A stretch of 64,000 bases of DNA, from positions 2,914,001 to 2,978,000 of the forward strand of contig CP119317.1 of the NCBI GenBank assembly GCA_029203125.1, given 5' to 3'. Below the pieces are notes generated by a model that saw nothing but the letters and a program-made list of their open reading frames with translations, did not search any database and was not told the DNA's origin. Made by a program: the position numbers and the translations under genes. Shown one piece after another: positions 55,336 through 64,000 of the stretch (position 1 is its first letter; every line of letters begins with the position of its first letter). Origin of the DNA: Candidatus Cohnella colombiensis. Its GTDB lineage: Bacteria > Bacillota > Bacilli > Paenibacillales > Paenibacillaceae.

Positions 55336-56601
55336 TTATACGAGCGCTTTAAGCGCAATGTCTGTGCGGTTTTGCTTGCCTTCGTACACAATCTTATCCG
55401 CAGCCGCATAGGCCTTTGCGCGAGCTTCAACAATACCGTGACCTCGTCCTACGACTCCAAGTACGCGTCCGCCATTCGTTACAAGTTGTCCGTCTTGGCT
55501 AGCGGTACCTGCATGGAAGATCAATGCCTCCTGCTCGCTAACCTGGTCTAATCCTGTAATCGGACGACCTTTCGGATACGAGCCTGGGTAGCCTTCGGAT
55601 GCAAGCACTACACATACCGCTGCTTCATCGCTCCATGTAATCTCGATTTCGTTAAGACGACCGTTGATTGAAGCGAGAAAAATATCAAGCAAATCTGTTT
55701 CCAAGCGTGGCAACACGACTTGCGTCTCTGGATCGCCAAAGCGCGCATTAAACTCAATCGTCTTCGGACCATCCTTCGTAATCATCAGCCCCGCAAACAA
55801 AACGCCACGGAATGGACGACCTTCAGACACCATCGCTTTTGCAGTCGGGATAATAATGTTCTCAATCGCATCATCGATAATCGATTGCGCAATGTGCGGA
55901 AGCGGTGAATATGTACCCATACCGCCAGTATTAGGTCCCTTATCGCCATCGAACACAGGCTTATGATCCTGAGCAGGCGACATTGGGCGCACCGTCTCAC
56001 CATCAACGAAGGCGAGGATAGACATCTCCTGTCCTTCCAGAAACTCTTCGATAACTACTTTATCGCCTGCCGCACCAAAGGATTTGTCAACCATCGTCTG
56101 CTGCAGCGCTTGCTCCGCTTCCTCACGTGTAAAACATACTGTAACGCCTTTACCTGCCGCAAGTCCATCTGCCTTAATGACAATCGGCAATGCTTGTTGC
56201 TGTAAATAATCACGTGCAGAAGCATAGTCCGTGAACGTTTCATACTTCGCCGTAGGGATGTTGTATTTACGAAGCAGGTTTTTCATAAAGATTTTGCTGC
56301 CTTCGATTTCAGCCGCATTTTTACGTGGTCCGTATACAGGGATGCGAGCAGCCTCGAACTCGTCGACGATTCCCGCAGCCAATGGATCATCCGGTCCAAC
56401 AACTACGAGGTCGATGACATTATCTTGCGCGAACTGGACAAGCTTAGCGAACTCAAACTCTCCAATATCAACATTATCAGCTAGCTGCGCCGTTCCTGCA
56501 TTACCCGGCGCACAATAAATTTGCTTCACCTTATCACTGCGTTTGAGCGACCATATTATGGCGTGCTCGCGACCTCCGCGACCGATAACTAAAATATTCA
56601 C
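55336..56601 (-). CDS. purD: Phosphoribosylamine-glycine ligase
   Basis: 421 residues from a GTG start preceded by GGGGAG at 7 nt; open codons upstream lack a ribosome binding site. Typical ATP-grasp enzyme: MNILVIGRGGREHAIIWSL, VVGPDDPLAAGIVDEFEA, KADGLAAGKGVTVC, EEFLEGQEMSILAFVDG, GPNTGGMGTYSP and EFNARFGDPETQVVLP are all present. It converts 5-phosphoribosylamine and glycine to GAR, the second step of purine synthesis. Normally purD directly follows purH; here they are 719 bp apart with repeats between, yet the orientation is unchanged. Confidence 0.96.
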   Translation of the reverse strand: MNILVIGRGGREHAIIWSLKRSDKVKQIYCAPGNAGTAQLADNVDIGEFEFAKLVQFAQDNVIDLVVVGPDDPLAAGIVDEFEAARIPVYGPRKNAAEIEGSKIFMKNLLRKYNIPTAKYETFTDYASARDYLQQQALPIVIKADGLAAGKGVTVCFTREEAEQALQQTMVDKSFGAAGDKVVIEEFLEGQEMSILAFVDGETVRPMSPAQDHKPVFDGDKGPNTGGMGTYSPLPHIAQSIIDDAIENIIIPTAKAMVSEGRPFRGVLFAGLMITKDGPKTIEFNARFGDPETQVVLPRLETDLLDIFLASINGRLNEIEITWSDEAAVCVVLASEGYPGSYPKGRPITGLDQVSEQEALIFHAGTASQDGQLVTNGGRVLGVVGRGHGIVEARAKAYAAADKIVYEGKQNRTDIALKALV

Positions 56602-56660
56602 GGCTGGCTCCCCTTTCACAACGTTAATCGACACTTAATTCCACAACCGATTTGATCAAT

Positions 56661-56980
56661 ACGCTCAATTAAGTTACTCCAGTTAACCTATTCCCCCACC
56701 AATGGCGCTTCGGAGCAGGTTTTAGACAAATTAAGTTACTCCCAGTAACCTATTCGCACACGTTTCGCACATTACGCTTAATTAAGTTACTCCGGTTAAC
56801 CTATTCCACCACCATGGTGCTACAGAGCAGGTTTTATACTAATTAAGTTACTCCCAGTAACCTATTCGCACACAATTCGCATATTGCGCTTAGATAAGTT
56901 ACTCCAGTTAACCTATTCCCCCACTATTGGCGCTTCGGAGCAGGTTTTAGACTAATTAAGTTACTCGCAGTAACCTATTT
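56661..56980. repeat. Three tandem copies of a 112-113 bp unit
   Basis: Units start at 56661 (ACGCTCAATTAAG), 56774 (ACGCTTAATTAAG) and 56886 (GCGCTTAGATAAG). Each holds two versions of a short element, AAGTTACTCCAGTTAACCT and AAGTTACTCCCAGTAACCT, about 57 bp apart, and a GAGCAGGTTTTA segment between them. GTTACT-CCC-AGTAAC is a small hairpin. Copies are about 85-90% identical by eye. Confidence 0.88.
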
Positions 56981-57168
56981 GAAATTTAGCGGACATGAGA
57001 GACCTTATTTGCTTCATTTTGCACATTTTTGAAACTTTGCGGACATGAGAGACCTTATTTGCAACAAATCAGGTGATTTGGGTGCTCAAATGTTCAAATA
57101 AGGGCTGTGGTGTCCGCTACTTACTCGGAACGCCTCTTAATTCAAAAATAGCGTCTCTCATGTCCGAT
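56981..57168. repeat. Direct and inverted copies of a GCGGACATGAGAGACCTTATTTG element
   Basis: Two direct copies share GCGGACATGAGAGACCTTA plus TTTGC (56989 and 57039, 50-bp period). Downstream, CAAATAAGGGCTGTGGTGTC-CGC (about 57094-57116) is an inverted, diverged copy, and AGCGTCTCTCATGTCCGATA (57150-57169) a second inverted copy. The opposing copies can fold into a long stem. Likely a dispersed intergenic repeat family. Confidence 0.75.
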
Positions 57169-57320
57169 AACCTTGTGCCATCAGGACTTCGCGCACTCGA
57201 GCCTTCGTTCTTCGCGCCTTCGCGACCGCGTGCCCGCACGCCCCCACCGTCCGAGGACGGAGGAGGGGCATCGCTACATAACTCGCGAAAATAGCGGCAA
57301 CGAATTGCCGCTATCCTTTA

Positions 57321-58868
57321 TTAGTGCTTGAAGTGACGAACGCCCGTCACGACCATAGCAATATTGTGTGCATTCGCTGCCGCGATTGACTCTTCGTCCT
57401 TGATCGACCCGCCTGGCTGAATGATTGCAGTAATGCCTGCTTTTGCAGCTAGCTCAACCGTATCGCCCATTGGGAAAAATGCATCGGATGCAAGAATGGC
57501 GCCACGTGCCTTCTCACCTGCTTGTTCAATGGCAATACGTGCAGCACCGACACGATTCATTTGGCCTGCGCCTACTCCAACCGTACAGTTGTCGCTCGCG
57601 AGCAAAATCGCGTTGGATTTCACATGCTTAACGACCTTCCAGCCAAACATGAGCTGCTTCAGCTCTTCGTCAGTTGGCGCACGGTTCGTCACCACTTTGA
57701 GATCCCCTTCACTCAGGCTGTGTACATCGCTCTCCTGAACGAGCATACCGCCCTCGACACTCGTTACAAGCCACTCAGACTTACGCTCTGCAGCGGATGG
57801 CAGCTCACCAATCCGCATTAAACGAATGTTCTTTTTCCGTTGCAAAATTTCAAGCGCCTCTGGCGTGAACTCAGGCGCGATAACAATCTCAAGGAAAATT
57901 TCGCTGAGGCGTGTTGCTGTCTCTGCACCAATCGTCCGGTTAGCAGCGACGATCCCACCAAAGATCGACGTTGGATCTGCCTCGTAAGCTTTCACATACG
58001 CTTCGTCGATGTTGCTACCGATGCCTACGCCACAAGGGTTCATGTGCTTCACCGCAACGACTGCAGGCTCATCGAATTCTTTAACGATTGCGAGTGCCGC
58101 ATTAGCATCATTGATATTATTGTAGGAAAGCTCTTTGCCGTGAAGCTGCTGGGCAGACGTAATGTTGCCACTCGTCGCAATCGGCTTCCGATAGAACGCA
58201 GCCTTCTGGTGCGGATTTTCTCCGTAACGAAGCTCCTGCACCTTTTCATAAGTAACCGTTAAGCTCTCAGGCAATGGATTGTCCAACTGCTTGGCAAAAT
58301 AATCAGAGATCAGTGCATCATAAGCAGACGTATGACGGAACACCTTCGCAGCAAGACGCTTACGCGTGTCCAGCGTTGTATCGCCACCTGCACGAACTTC
58401 TGCAACAATACCCGCATAATCCGCCGCATCAACAACGACCGTCACGAACGCATGATTTTTCGCTGCTGAACGCAGCATCGTTGGACCGCCAATATCGATG
58501 TTCTCAATCGCATCTTCATAAGATACGTTCGGCTTCGATACCGTTTCCTTGAACGGATACAGATTAACGACCACTAGATCGATATAGTCGAGACCAAGCT
58601 CTTCCATCTGCTTCACATGCTCAGGCTCGTTGCGAACCGCAAGCAGTCCGCTATGTACTGCCGGATGCAGCGTCTTCACGCGGCCATCAAGAATTTCCGG
58701 AAATCCGGTTACTTCTGAAATTCCGATGACAGGCACCTGTTCTTTTTCCAATAACGACTTCGTTCCGCCTGTTGAAATGATTTGTACACCTTGCCCAGCC
58801 AGCTCCCGACAAAATTCAACGACTCCTGTTTTGTCCGACACGCTGACGAGCGCTCTTCTGATTGCCAC
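57321..58868 (-). CDS. purH: Bifunctional AICAR transformylase / IMP cyclohydrolase
   Basis: 515 residues from a GTG start (GGAGG 7 nt upstream). The N-terminal cyclohydrolase domain (1-190) starts ALVSVSDKTGVVEFCREL and includes STGGTKSLL and KTLHPAVHSGLLAVR; the C-terminal transformylase has GKELSYNNINDANAAL, AVKHMNPCGVGIG (catalytic Lys-His), and SDAFFPMGDTVELAA. It carries out the last two steps to IMP. Start is 15 bp downstream of the purN stop. Confidence 0.97.
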   Translation of the reverse strand: MAIRRALVSVSDKTGVVEFCRELAGQGVQIISTGGTKSLLEKEQVPVIGISEVTGFPEILDGRVKTLHPAVHSGLLAVRNEPEHVKQMEELGLDYIDLVVVNLYPFKETVSKPNVSYEDAIENIDIGGPTMLRSAAKNHAFVTVVVDAADYAGIVAEVRAGGDTTLDTRKRLAAKVFRHTSAYDALISDYFAKQLDNPLPESLTVTYEKVQELRYGENPHQKAAFYRKPIATSGNITSAQQLHGKELSYNNINDANAALAIVKEFDEPAVVAVKHMNPCGVGIGSNIDEAYVKAYEADPTSIFGGIVAANRTIGAETATRLSEIFLEIVIAPEFTPEALEILQRKKNIRLMRIGELPSAAERKSEWLVTSVEGGMLVQESDVHSLSEGDLKVVTNRAPTDEELKQLMFGWKVVKHVKSNAILLASDNCTVGVGAGQMNRVGAARIAIEQAGEKARGAILASDAFFPMGDTVELAAKAGITAIIQPGGSIKDEESIAAANAHNIAMVVTGVRHFKH

Positions 58869-58883
58869 GCTTATTCCTCCACT

Positions 58884-59507
58884 CTATTGTGCTACCCTTA
58901 CTTTTCGTCCACTTAAGGTGACTTTGCCTTCTGAGATCATGCGCACAACCTTCGGCAGCAATATGTGCTCCACCTGCTGTATGCGATGCGCTAACGTTTC
59001 TTTCGTATCATCCTCGCGGATTTCCACCACTTGCTGTGCAATGATCGGTCCTGTATCGGTGCCCCCATCCACAAAGTGAACAGTTGCTCCCGTAAGCTTC
59101 GCTCCATAATCGAGCGCCTGTCCGACTCCATCCAATCCTGGAAAAGAAGGCAAGAGCGCCGGGTGTATATTGATCATGCGACCATAAAAAGGTTCCACGA
59201 GCACGTTCGTTATAATTCGCATATAACCCGCCAACACGATCAAGTCGATTCCATCAGCTAGCAGCTTGTTGACGATTTCTTGTTCATAGTGTTCACGAGA
59301 CGCGTATTCTTTCGGTTTGAAAACGTAGGTAGCTATGTTCAGTTGGTTGGCACGTTCGAGCACATATGCAGATGGCTTATCGCAAACGACAAGCTCGATA
59401 GATGCATGGATGTCCTCGCGTTTAATCGCTTCCGCTAACGCTTGAAAGTTGCTCCCGCTCCCGGAAGCGAATACCGCAATTTTCAGCGGCTCGTTCGACT
59501 GGCTCAT
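58884..59507 (-). CDS. purN: Phosphoribosylglycinamide formyltransferase
   Basis: 207 residues. Starts with KIAVFASGSGSNFQALAEAI (folate-dependent formyltransferase fold); the catalytic Asn-His-Asp region is MINIHPALLPSFPGLDGVGQALDYGAKLTGATVHFVDGGTDTGPII. The enzyme formylates GAR with 10-formyl-THF. Start overlaps the purM stop by 4 nt (ATGA), indicating translational coupling. Confidence 0.97.
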   Translation of the reverse strand: MSQSNEPLKIAVFASGSGSNFQALAEAIKREDIHASIELVVCDKPSAYVLERANQLNIATYVFKPKEYASREHYEQEIVNKLLADGIDLIVLAGYMRIITNVLVEPFYGRMINIHPALLPSFPGLDGVGQALDYGAKLTGATVHFVDGGTDTGPIIAQQVVEIREDDTKETLAHRIQQVEHILLPKVVRMISEGKVTLSGRKVRVAQ

Positions 59508-60550
59508 GGAAGCTCAACACCTTCGAATGTGACGATGTGCGATCCCTCAGTAACTGTTCCGATGCGATAAGCTTGCTCACCAAGCTGCTCAGCAATTGCT
59601 AGTGCTTGCTCTGCTTGATCAGCAGATACAACTAGCACCATACCAATGCCCATATTGAACGTCGTGTACATATCGCGATCAGAGATACCACCTGCTTGTT
59701 GCATTAAGCCGAAGATCGGTAGCACTGGCCATGAACCGCTCTTGATGTCCACGTTGACGTTGTCCGGGAGAACGCGTGGAATATTTTCGATAAAGCCGCC
59801 GCCCGTAATGTGCGCCATGCCTTTAATTTGAATACTTTCTAGCAACTTCAAAATTTGCTTTACATAGATGCGAGTCGGCTCTAGCAACGTTTCGCCTAGT
59901 GTCTTGCCTTGAAGCTCAGCAGGCTTGTCCGTTAGGGCATAACCTTTCTGTTCTAGCAAAAGCTTACGCACTAACGAGAAGCCGTTGGAATGAACGCCGC
60001 TGGAAGCAAGTCCGATGACTGCGTCTCCAACTTGGATCTTGGAGCCGTCAATCGCTTTCGGACGATCCACGATACCGACTGTAAAGCCAGCGATGTCGTA
60101 CTCGCCATCCTGATACATGCCCGGCATCTCAGCAGTTTCGCCACCGATCAATGCGCAGCCCGCTTGCTCGCAGCCGTCAGCGATCCCTTTAACGATAGCT
60201 TCGATTTTTTCTGGAATGATTTTGTCGCATGCGAGATAGTCGAGGAAGAAGAGCGGCTCTGCACCTGTTACGATCACATCGTTTACGCACATCGCTACTG
60301 CATCAATACCTATGGTGTCGTGCTTATCCATCGCAAACGCAAGCTTCAGCTTCGTACCTACGCCATCCGTTCCGCTTACGAGCACGGGCTCTTCATATTT
60401 GTCCTTATTCAGGCCAAAAAGACCGCCGAAACCGCCGAGTCCTGTAAGCACCTCAGGACGGAATGTGCGCTTAACGTGCTTCTTCATCCGTTCGACTGCC
60501 TCGTTGCCTGCCGCGATATCGACGCCGGCTTGTTTGTACGCTTCGGACAC
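59504..60550 (-). CDS. purM: Phosphoribosylformylglycinamidine cyclo-ligase (AIR synthetase)
   Basis: 348 residues from a GTG start 9 nt after AAAGGAG; a TTG three codons earlier directly abuts the ribosome binding site and is less likely. Features: YKQAGVDIAAGNEAVERMK, VSGTDGVGTKLKLAFAMDKHDTIGIDAVAMCVNDV, GGETAEMPGMY and ITGGGFIENIPRVLP. It closes the imidazole ring in the fifth step. Lies 224 bp after purF, separated by a large palindrome. Confidence 0.96.
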   Translation of the reverse strand: MSEAYKQAGVDIAAGNEAVERMKKHVKRTFRPEVLTGLGGFGGLFGLNKDKYEEPVLVSGTDGVGTKLKLAFAMDKHDTIGIDAVAMCVNDVIVTGAEPLFFLDYLACDKIIPEKIEAIVKGIADGCEQAGCALIGGETAEMPGMYQDGEYDIAGFTVGIVDRPKAIDGSKIQVGDAVIGLASSGVHSNGFSLVRKLLLEQKGYALTDKPAELQGKTLGETLLEPTRIYVKQILKLLESIQIKGMAHITGGGFIENIPRVLPDNVNVDIKSGSWPVLPIFGLMQQAGGISDRDMYTTFNMGIGMVLVVSADQAEQALAIAEQLGEQAYRIGTVTEGSHIVTFEGVELP

Positions 60551-60642
60551 TAAGATCAACTCCTTTATTAATAGTCGTATAGAAACTGACTAGAGTGACA
60601 AAATCCAATCTATCTCTGACCCATCATCGCCGCTGCGCGACT

Positions 60643-60744
60643 AACCATCGTGTTACACCTGCTATTGCATTCGTGTGATCTGATTAGATTTTAAAGTAAT
60701 CACACGAACGCAAATGCAGGACGTAAACTTTCCACACGATGGTT
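60643..60744. repeat. Long imperfect palindrome between purF and purM
   Basis: AACCATCGTGT at 60643 faces ACACGATGGTT ending at 60744; the inner arms CCTGCTATTGCATTCGTGTGAT and the complement of CCTGCATTTGCGTTCGTGTGAT match at 19 of 22 positions. The loop is about 18 nt. The 102-bp structure is MITE-like or forms a stable hairpin in the pur message. Confidence 0.72.
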
Positions 60745-60774
60745 GTCACTTCGCTGCTCTGGGTTTCTTTATAC

Positions 60775-62238
60775 TTAGTCGCAGCCGCAGGATGTCAGCT
60801 TCGCATCTTTGAACTCCACTGGAGTTGGATAGTCATTGTTAAAGCAAGCGAGACATAGTCCGCGATTATACTCGTTGTCGTGACCGCCAACGGAATCAAT
60901 CAAGCCGCGTTCGCTTAGGAAATATAACGAGTCAGCATTGATCGCCTGACGAATTTCTTCGACGGTTTTGCTCGATGCAATCAGATCTGCCGGATTCGGC
61001 GTATCGATACCATAGTAGCAAGGGTTCATGAATGGAGGCGATGTAATCCGTACATGGACTTCTAATGCGCCAGCATCCCGAAGCATGTTGACGATCCGTA
61101 GTGAAGTAGTCCCGCGCACAATCGAATCATCGATCATGACGACGCGCTTGCCTTCCACCACTTTTCGGACTGCAGAAAGCTTCATCTTTACACCTTTTTC
61201 ACGTAGTTCCTGCGAAGGCTGGATGAATGTGCGTCCGGTATATTTATTTTTGATAAGTCCAAGCTCGTAAGGAATACCGGTTTGCTCAGCGTAACCAATT
61301 GCAGCTGAGATGCTCGAATCAGGCACCCCAGTTACAATATCCGCATCGACAAAAGCTTCCTGAGCAAGCGTCTGACCCATCCGTTTACGCGAAGTATGCA
61401 AGTTCACACCGTAGATGTCACTGTCTGGACGTGCGAAGTAAATGTACTCCATCGCACATACCGCACGGCGCTCCATCGGAGCGAACCGATCCTCGTGTAA
61501 ACCGTCCTTATCCAACACGAGCAATTCACCCGGCTGAACGTCTCTTTCGTAAACTGCACCAATCGTTTCTAACGCACATGATTCTGATGCAAAGATGTAC
61601 GACTCGCCTAGTCGGCCCATCACAAGAGGTCTCAGACCGTGCGGATCGCATGCTGCGAGCAGCTTGTCCTGCGTCATGATCAAGAAGGCAAAGCCCCCAA
61701 TTACAGTGGAAAATGCATCCTTAACTGCTTCAACCAAATCTTTCGGCGAACGTGCGATCAGATGGGCAATGACCTCTGTATCGCTCGTCGTCTGGAAGAT
61801 CGAGCCTTTTTCCTCAAGCTCTTTGCGAATGCCTGGCTCATTGACCAGATTGCCATTCGTCGCAACAGCCAAATCACCGCCACGATATTTGAAAACAAGC
61901 GGTTGCGCATTCGCTAATTGACTTGATCCAGATGTCGAGTAACGCACATGTCCGATCCCTTGATTACCGACGAGTCCCGTCAGATTATCGCGATCGAACA
62001 CCTCTTTAACGAGTCCCATCCCACGATGATAGTGGAACGTTCCATTGTCGGATGTGCAGATGCCACAACTTTCTTCGCCACGGTGTTGCAATGCATGCAA
62101 GCCGTAATAAGCTAAGTTTGATGCTTCAGAATTACCGAATACACCGAACACGCCGCATTCTTCTTTTAACTTGTCAAAAATCGAATCGCGACCGCCGTTA
62201 CCCTCGTTGTAATAGTCCCCGGTCCAGAAGCGTGTCAC
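60775..62238 (-). CDS. purF: Amidophosphoribosyltransferase
   Basis: 487 residues from a GTG start with GGGGGA 8 nt upstream. After a propeptide of about 27 residues comes the catalytic cysteine in EECGVFGVFGN, freed by self-processing in the Bacillus-type enzyme. The glutaminase domain holds GLHALQHRGEESCGI; the phosphoribosyltransferase domain holds the PRPP loop RVVMIDDSIVRGTTSLRIV. C-terminal cysteines (LCLACFNNDYP and TSCGCD) fit the iron-sulfur ligands of this enzyme class. It makes phosphoribosylamine, the committed step. Starts 29 bp after the purL stop. Confidence 0.97.
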   Translation of the reverse strand: MTRFWTGDYYNEGNGGRDSIFDKLKEECGVFGVFGNSEASNLAYYGLHALQHRGEESCGICTSDNGTFHYHRGMGLVKEVFDRDNLTGLVGNQGIGHVRYSTSGSSQLANAQPLVFKYRGGDLAVATNGNLVNEPGIRKELEEKGSIFQTTSDTEVIAHLIARSPKDLVEAVKDAFSTVIGGFAFLIMTQDKLLAACDPHGLRPLVMGRLGESYIFASESCALETIGAVYERDVQPGELLVLDKDGLHEDRFAPMERRAVCAMEYIYFARPDSDIYGVNLHTSRKRMGQTLAQEAFVDADIVTGVPDSSISAAIGYAEQTGIPYELGLIKNKYTGRTFIQPSQELREKGVKMKLSAVRKVVEGKRVVMIDDSIVRGTTSLRIVNMLRDAGALEVHVRITSPPFMNPCYYGIDTPNPADLIASSKTVEEIRQAINADSLYFLSERGLIDSVGGHDNEYNRGLCLACFNNDYPTPVEFKDAKLTSCGCD

Positions 62239-62267
62239 CTTTGTTCCCCCGTTCGCCTTGCGAGTAG

Positions 62268-64000
62268 TTATTTTGAATTACCGTTCATATAAGAAGGAAT
62301 CGCGTCTTTCCACTCGTGGCGCAATTCTGCAACTGTAGCATCGATTGCAACATGTCCACCTACGGAAATCGTTAAGCGATCACCTGATACTTTACCTAAA
62401 AGCTGTACTTTAATTCCCGCTGCTTTTAGTGCATTCGCCAACGCATCAGCCTTCTCAGGCTTCGCACTGAGCAAAATACGAGACTGCGATTCGCTGAATA
62501 GTGCAAGATCAGGACGAAGGTTCGTTTCGAACGATACGTCTGCTCCTAGACCGCGACCAAATCCGGATTCGGCCAACGCTGCAGCCAAACCTCCTTCAGA
62601 CAAGTCATGAGCAGAAGCGACTAACCCTTGCTGAATTACACTCAACACTGCACCGTGCAACGCACGTTCAGTTGCCAAATCCAATTCTGGTGGACGACCT
62701 TCGGTTACACCATGAACAGCATATTGGAATTCACTACCGCCGATTTCAGCCTTCGTTTCGCCCAACAGGAAGATGATATCTCCCTCAGCTTTAAATTCTT
62801 GCGTCGTAATATGATCCACATCATGGACTAAACCTACCATACCGACAACAGGAGTCGGGTAGATTGCGCCCTTCGTATTTTCATTATATAGCGATACGTT
62901 ACCGCCAATAACTGGCGTGTCCAGTACGCGACAAGCTTCCGCCATACCGTCAACCGCTTTCTCCATTTGCCAGAATACTTCTGGCTTCTCTGGACTACCG
63001 AAGTTCAGGTTGTCCGTAATCGCAAGCGGCTCTGCACCGGAACAAACGATGTTGCGACCCGCTTCAGCTACTGCAATGCGACCGCCCACTTCAGGATCGA
63101 GATATACATAACGACCGTTACAGTCCGTCGTCATCGCAAGACCTTTGCGCGTACCGCGAATCGTTACGACGGCAGCATCAGAACCTGGGCGAACAGCTGT
63201 CTCTGTGCGAACCATGTAGTCATATTGATTGTAAACCCACTCTTTGCTCGCAAGCGATGGAGAACTCAAAACCTTCTTCAACGCACCGGTCAAATCGAAA
63301 ACTTGCTCGTAACGATTCGTATCGATCGCACCATTTTTCAAGTAGTATTCAGGAATTTGAGACGGTTTGTTGTAGATTGGGCAATCGTCAACCAAAGCCT
63401 TAACAGGCATATCGCCTACAAGCTCGCCTTTGTGGAACAGCTTCAAGCGGCCGTCATCGGATACTTTACCAACTTTAGCGCAGTGCAAGCCCCAACGTTC
63501 GAAGATGCCTTTCGCCTGTGCTTCATGTTGCGGTTCGCAGACGAACAGCATCCGCTCCTGCGATTCAGATAGCATCATTTCGTAAGCAGTCATGCCTTCT
63601 TCTCGCTGTGGAACTTCATCCAAGTACAGCTCCATCCCGTTACCTGCTTTGCTCGCCATTTCCGCACTGGAGCAAGTAAGGCCTGCTGCACCCATATCTT
63701 GAATTCCGAGCACGATGCCGGAATCGATTAACTCTAGCGTTGCTTCCATTACGAGCTTCTCCATGAACGGATCGCCGACTTGTACAGCCGAACGCTTCGC
63801 TTCGGATTCAGCAGTCAAATCTTCAGATGCAAATGTCGCACCGTGTATGCCATCGCGTCCAGTTGCAGGTCCAACATAAAATACCGGATTGCCAATCCCT
63901 TTCGCAACGCCACGTTGAATCTTATCGTGATCGATCAGTCCGACGCACATCGCGTTAACGAGCGGGTTGCCTTCATAAGCTTCATCGAACATGACTTCTC
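62268..64000 (-). CDS. purL: Phosphoribosylformylglycinamidine synthase subunit PurL (5' end outside window)
   Basis: About 577 C-terminal residues are present; the frame continues past the right edge. Small-type PurL motifs are seen: VYVGPATGRDGIHGATFAS-like (as NPVFYVGPATGRDGIHGATF), GIQDMGAAGLTCSSAEMASKAGNGMELYLDEVP, ISESQERMLFV-like (LSESQERMLFVCEP), RAEAGRNIVCSGAEPLAITDNLNFGSP-like, GNVSLYNE, and LSEGGLAAALAE. It amidates FGAR with PurQ and PurS, encoded presumably just upstream. First of the visible pur cluster purL-F-M-N-H-D. Confidence 0.96.
   Translation of the reverse strand, partial: EVMFDEAYEGNPLVNAMCVGLIDHDKIQRGVAKGIGNPVFYVGPATGRDGIHGATFASEDLTAESEAKRSAVQVGDPFMEKLVMEATLELIDSGIVLGIQDMGAAGLTCSSAEMASKAGNGMELYLDEVPQREEGMTAYEMMLSESQERMLFVCEPQHEAQAKGIFERWGLHCAKVGKVSDDGRLKLFHKGELVGDMPVKALVDDCPIYNKPSQIPEYYLKNGAIDTNRYEQVFDLTGALKKVLSSPSLASKEWVYNQYDYMVRTETAVRPGSDAAVVTIRGTRKGLAMTTDCNGRYVYLDPEVGGRIAVAEAGRNIVCSGAEPLAITDNLNFGSPEKPEVFWQMEKAVDGMAEACRVLDTPVIGGNVSLYNENTKGAIYPTPVVGMVGLVHDVDHITTQEFKAEGDIIFLLGETKAEIGGSEFQYAVHGVTEGRPPELDLATERALHGAVLSVIQQGLVASAHDLSEGGLAAALAESGFGRGLGADVSFETNLRPDLALFSESQSRILLSAKPEKADALANALKAAGIKVQLLGKVSGDRLTISVGGHVAIDATVAELRHEWKDAIPSYMNGNSK

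Larger units (their letters stand above)
56602..57320. other. 719-bp repeat-filled spacer between purH and purD
   Basis: No credible gene. It contains three tandem copies of a 112-113 bp unit (56661-56980), then direct and inverted copies of a GCGGACATGAGAGACC element (56981-57168). From 57170 to 57280 there is a GC-rich stretch (GCGACCGCGTGCCCGCACGC) with no clear structure beyond short GC hairpins. No promoter for purD could be fixed. Confidence 0.75.

Noticed and set aside
56661..56980. Possible CRISPR array
   Set aside because: The repeated unit is 113 bp, with no alternation of short conserved repeats and unique spacers, and no cas gene is near.

Overview
The window looks like a chromosome segment of a Paenibacillus- or Cohnella-type Gram-positive. 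The signs are giant S-layer (SLH) anchored surface enzymes, strong AGGAGG-type ribosome binding sites, frequent TTG/GTG starts, a pur operon of the Bacillus kind, YesM/YesN-type two-component control of an oligosaccharide importer, YerB, YerC, RarD, DUF47-Pit and DgkB. Most genes lie on the minus strand. No rRNA, tRNA, CRISPR array or intact insertion sequence was seen.

Left part (1-11.3 kb): one GC-rich minus-strand gene fills the first 10.96 kb and runs off the left edge. It encodes a secreted SLH protein of more than 3650 residues with two GH53 (endo-beta-1,4-galactanase) domains set among bacterial Ig-like, carbohydrate-binding, FIVAR and F5/8-type domains. Next (11.3-23.1 kb) come a class A penicillin-binding protein with a lysine/glutamate repeat tail, an orphan solute-binding lipoprotein, a split ThrE-type exporter, a Sensor-domain membrane protein, RarD, a RelE-type toxin-antitoxin pair, a DUF4097 lipoprotein and a cytoplasmic GH9 glucanase.

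From 23.2 to 32.5 kb a compact minus-strand cluster encodes a WG-repeat protein, a HupE/UreJ_2 membrane protein, a nucleoside phosphorylase and a 2049-residue SLH protein with a PHP metallo-phosphoesterase domain. I read this as a possible unit for surface cleavage of phosphoesters or nucleic acids followed by salvage.

The accessory island is 32.7-38.3 kb: an AT-rich (about 30% GC) 1567-residue STAND NTPase with an N-terminal QxK nuclease-like domain, which strongly resembles Avs antiphage proteins. Around it lie a decayed XRE regulator, other coding debris, and a degenerate copy of the 3' end of the 23S rRNA methyltransferase gene rlmD, whose intact copy borders the island on the other side. 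This arrangement suggests an old integration at the rlmD 3' end.

The right part (38.3-64 kb) is largely core-like: rlmD-dgkB, a CbiX-type chelatase, a yesM-yesN two-component system with its LplBC-type importer and lipoprotein, yerC, a DUF1861 protein, DUF47-pit with a candidate Pho box, yerB, an alpha/beta hydrolase, and purL-F-M-N-H-D. The pur cluster is broken by a large palindrome between purF and purM and by a 720-bp spacer of tandem and inverted repeats between purH and purD.
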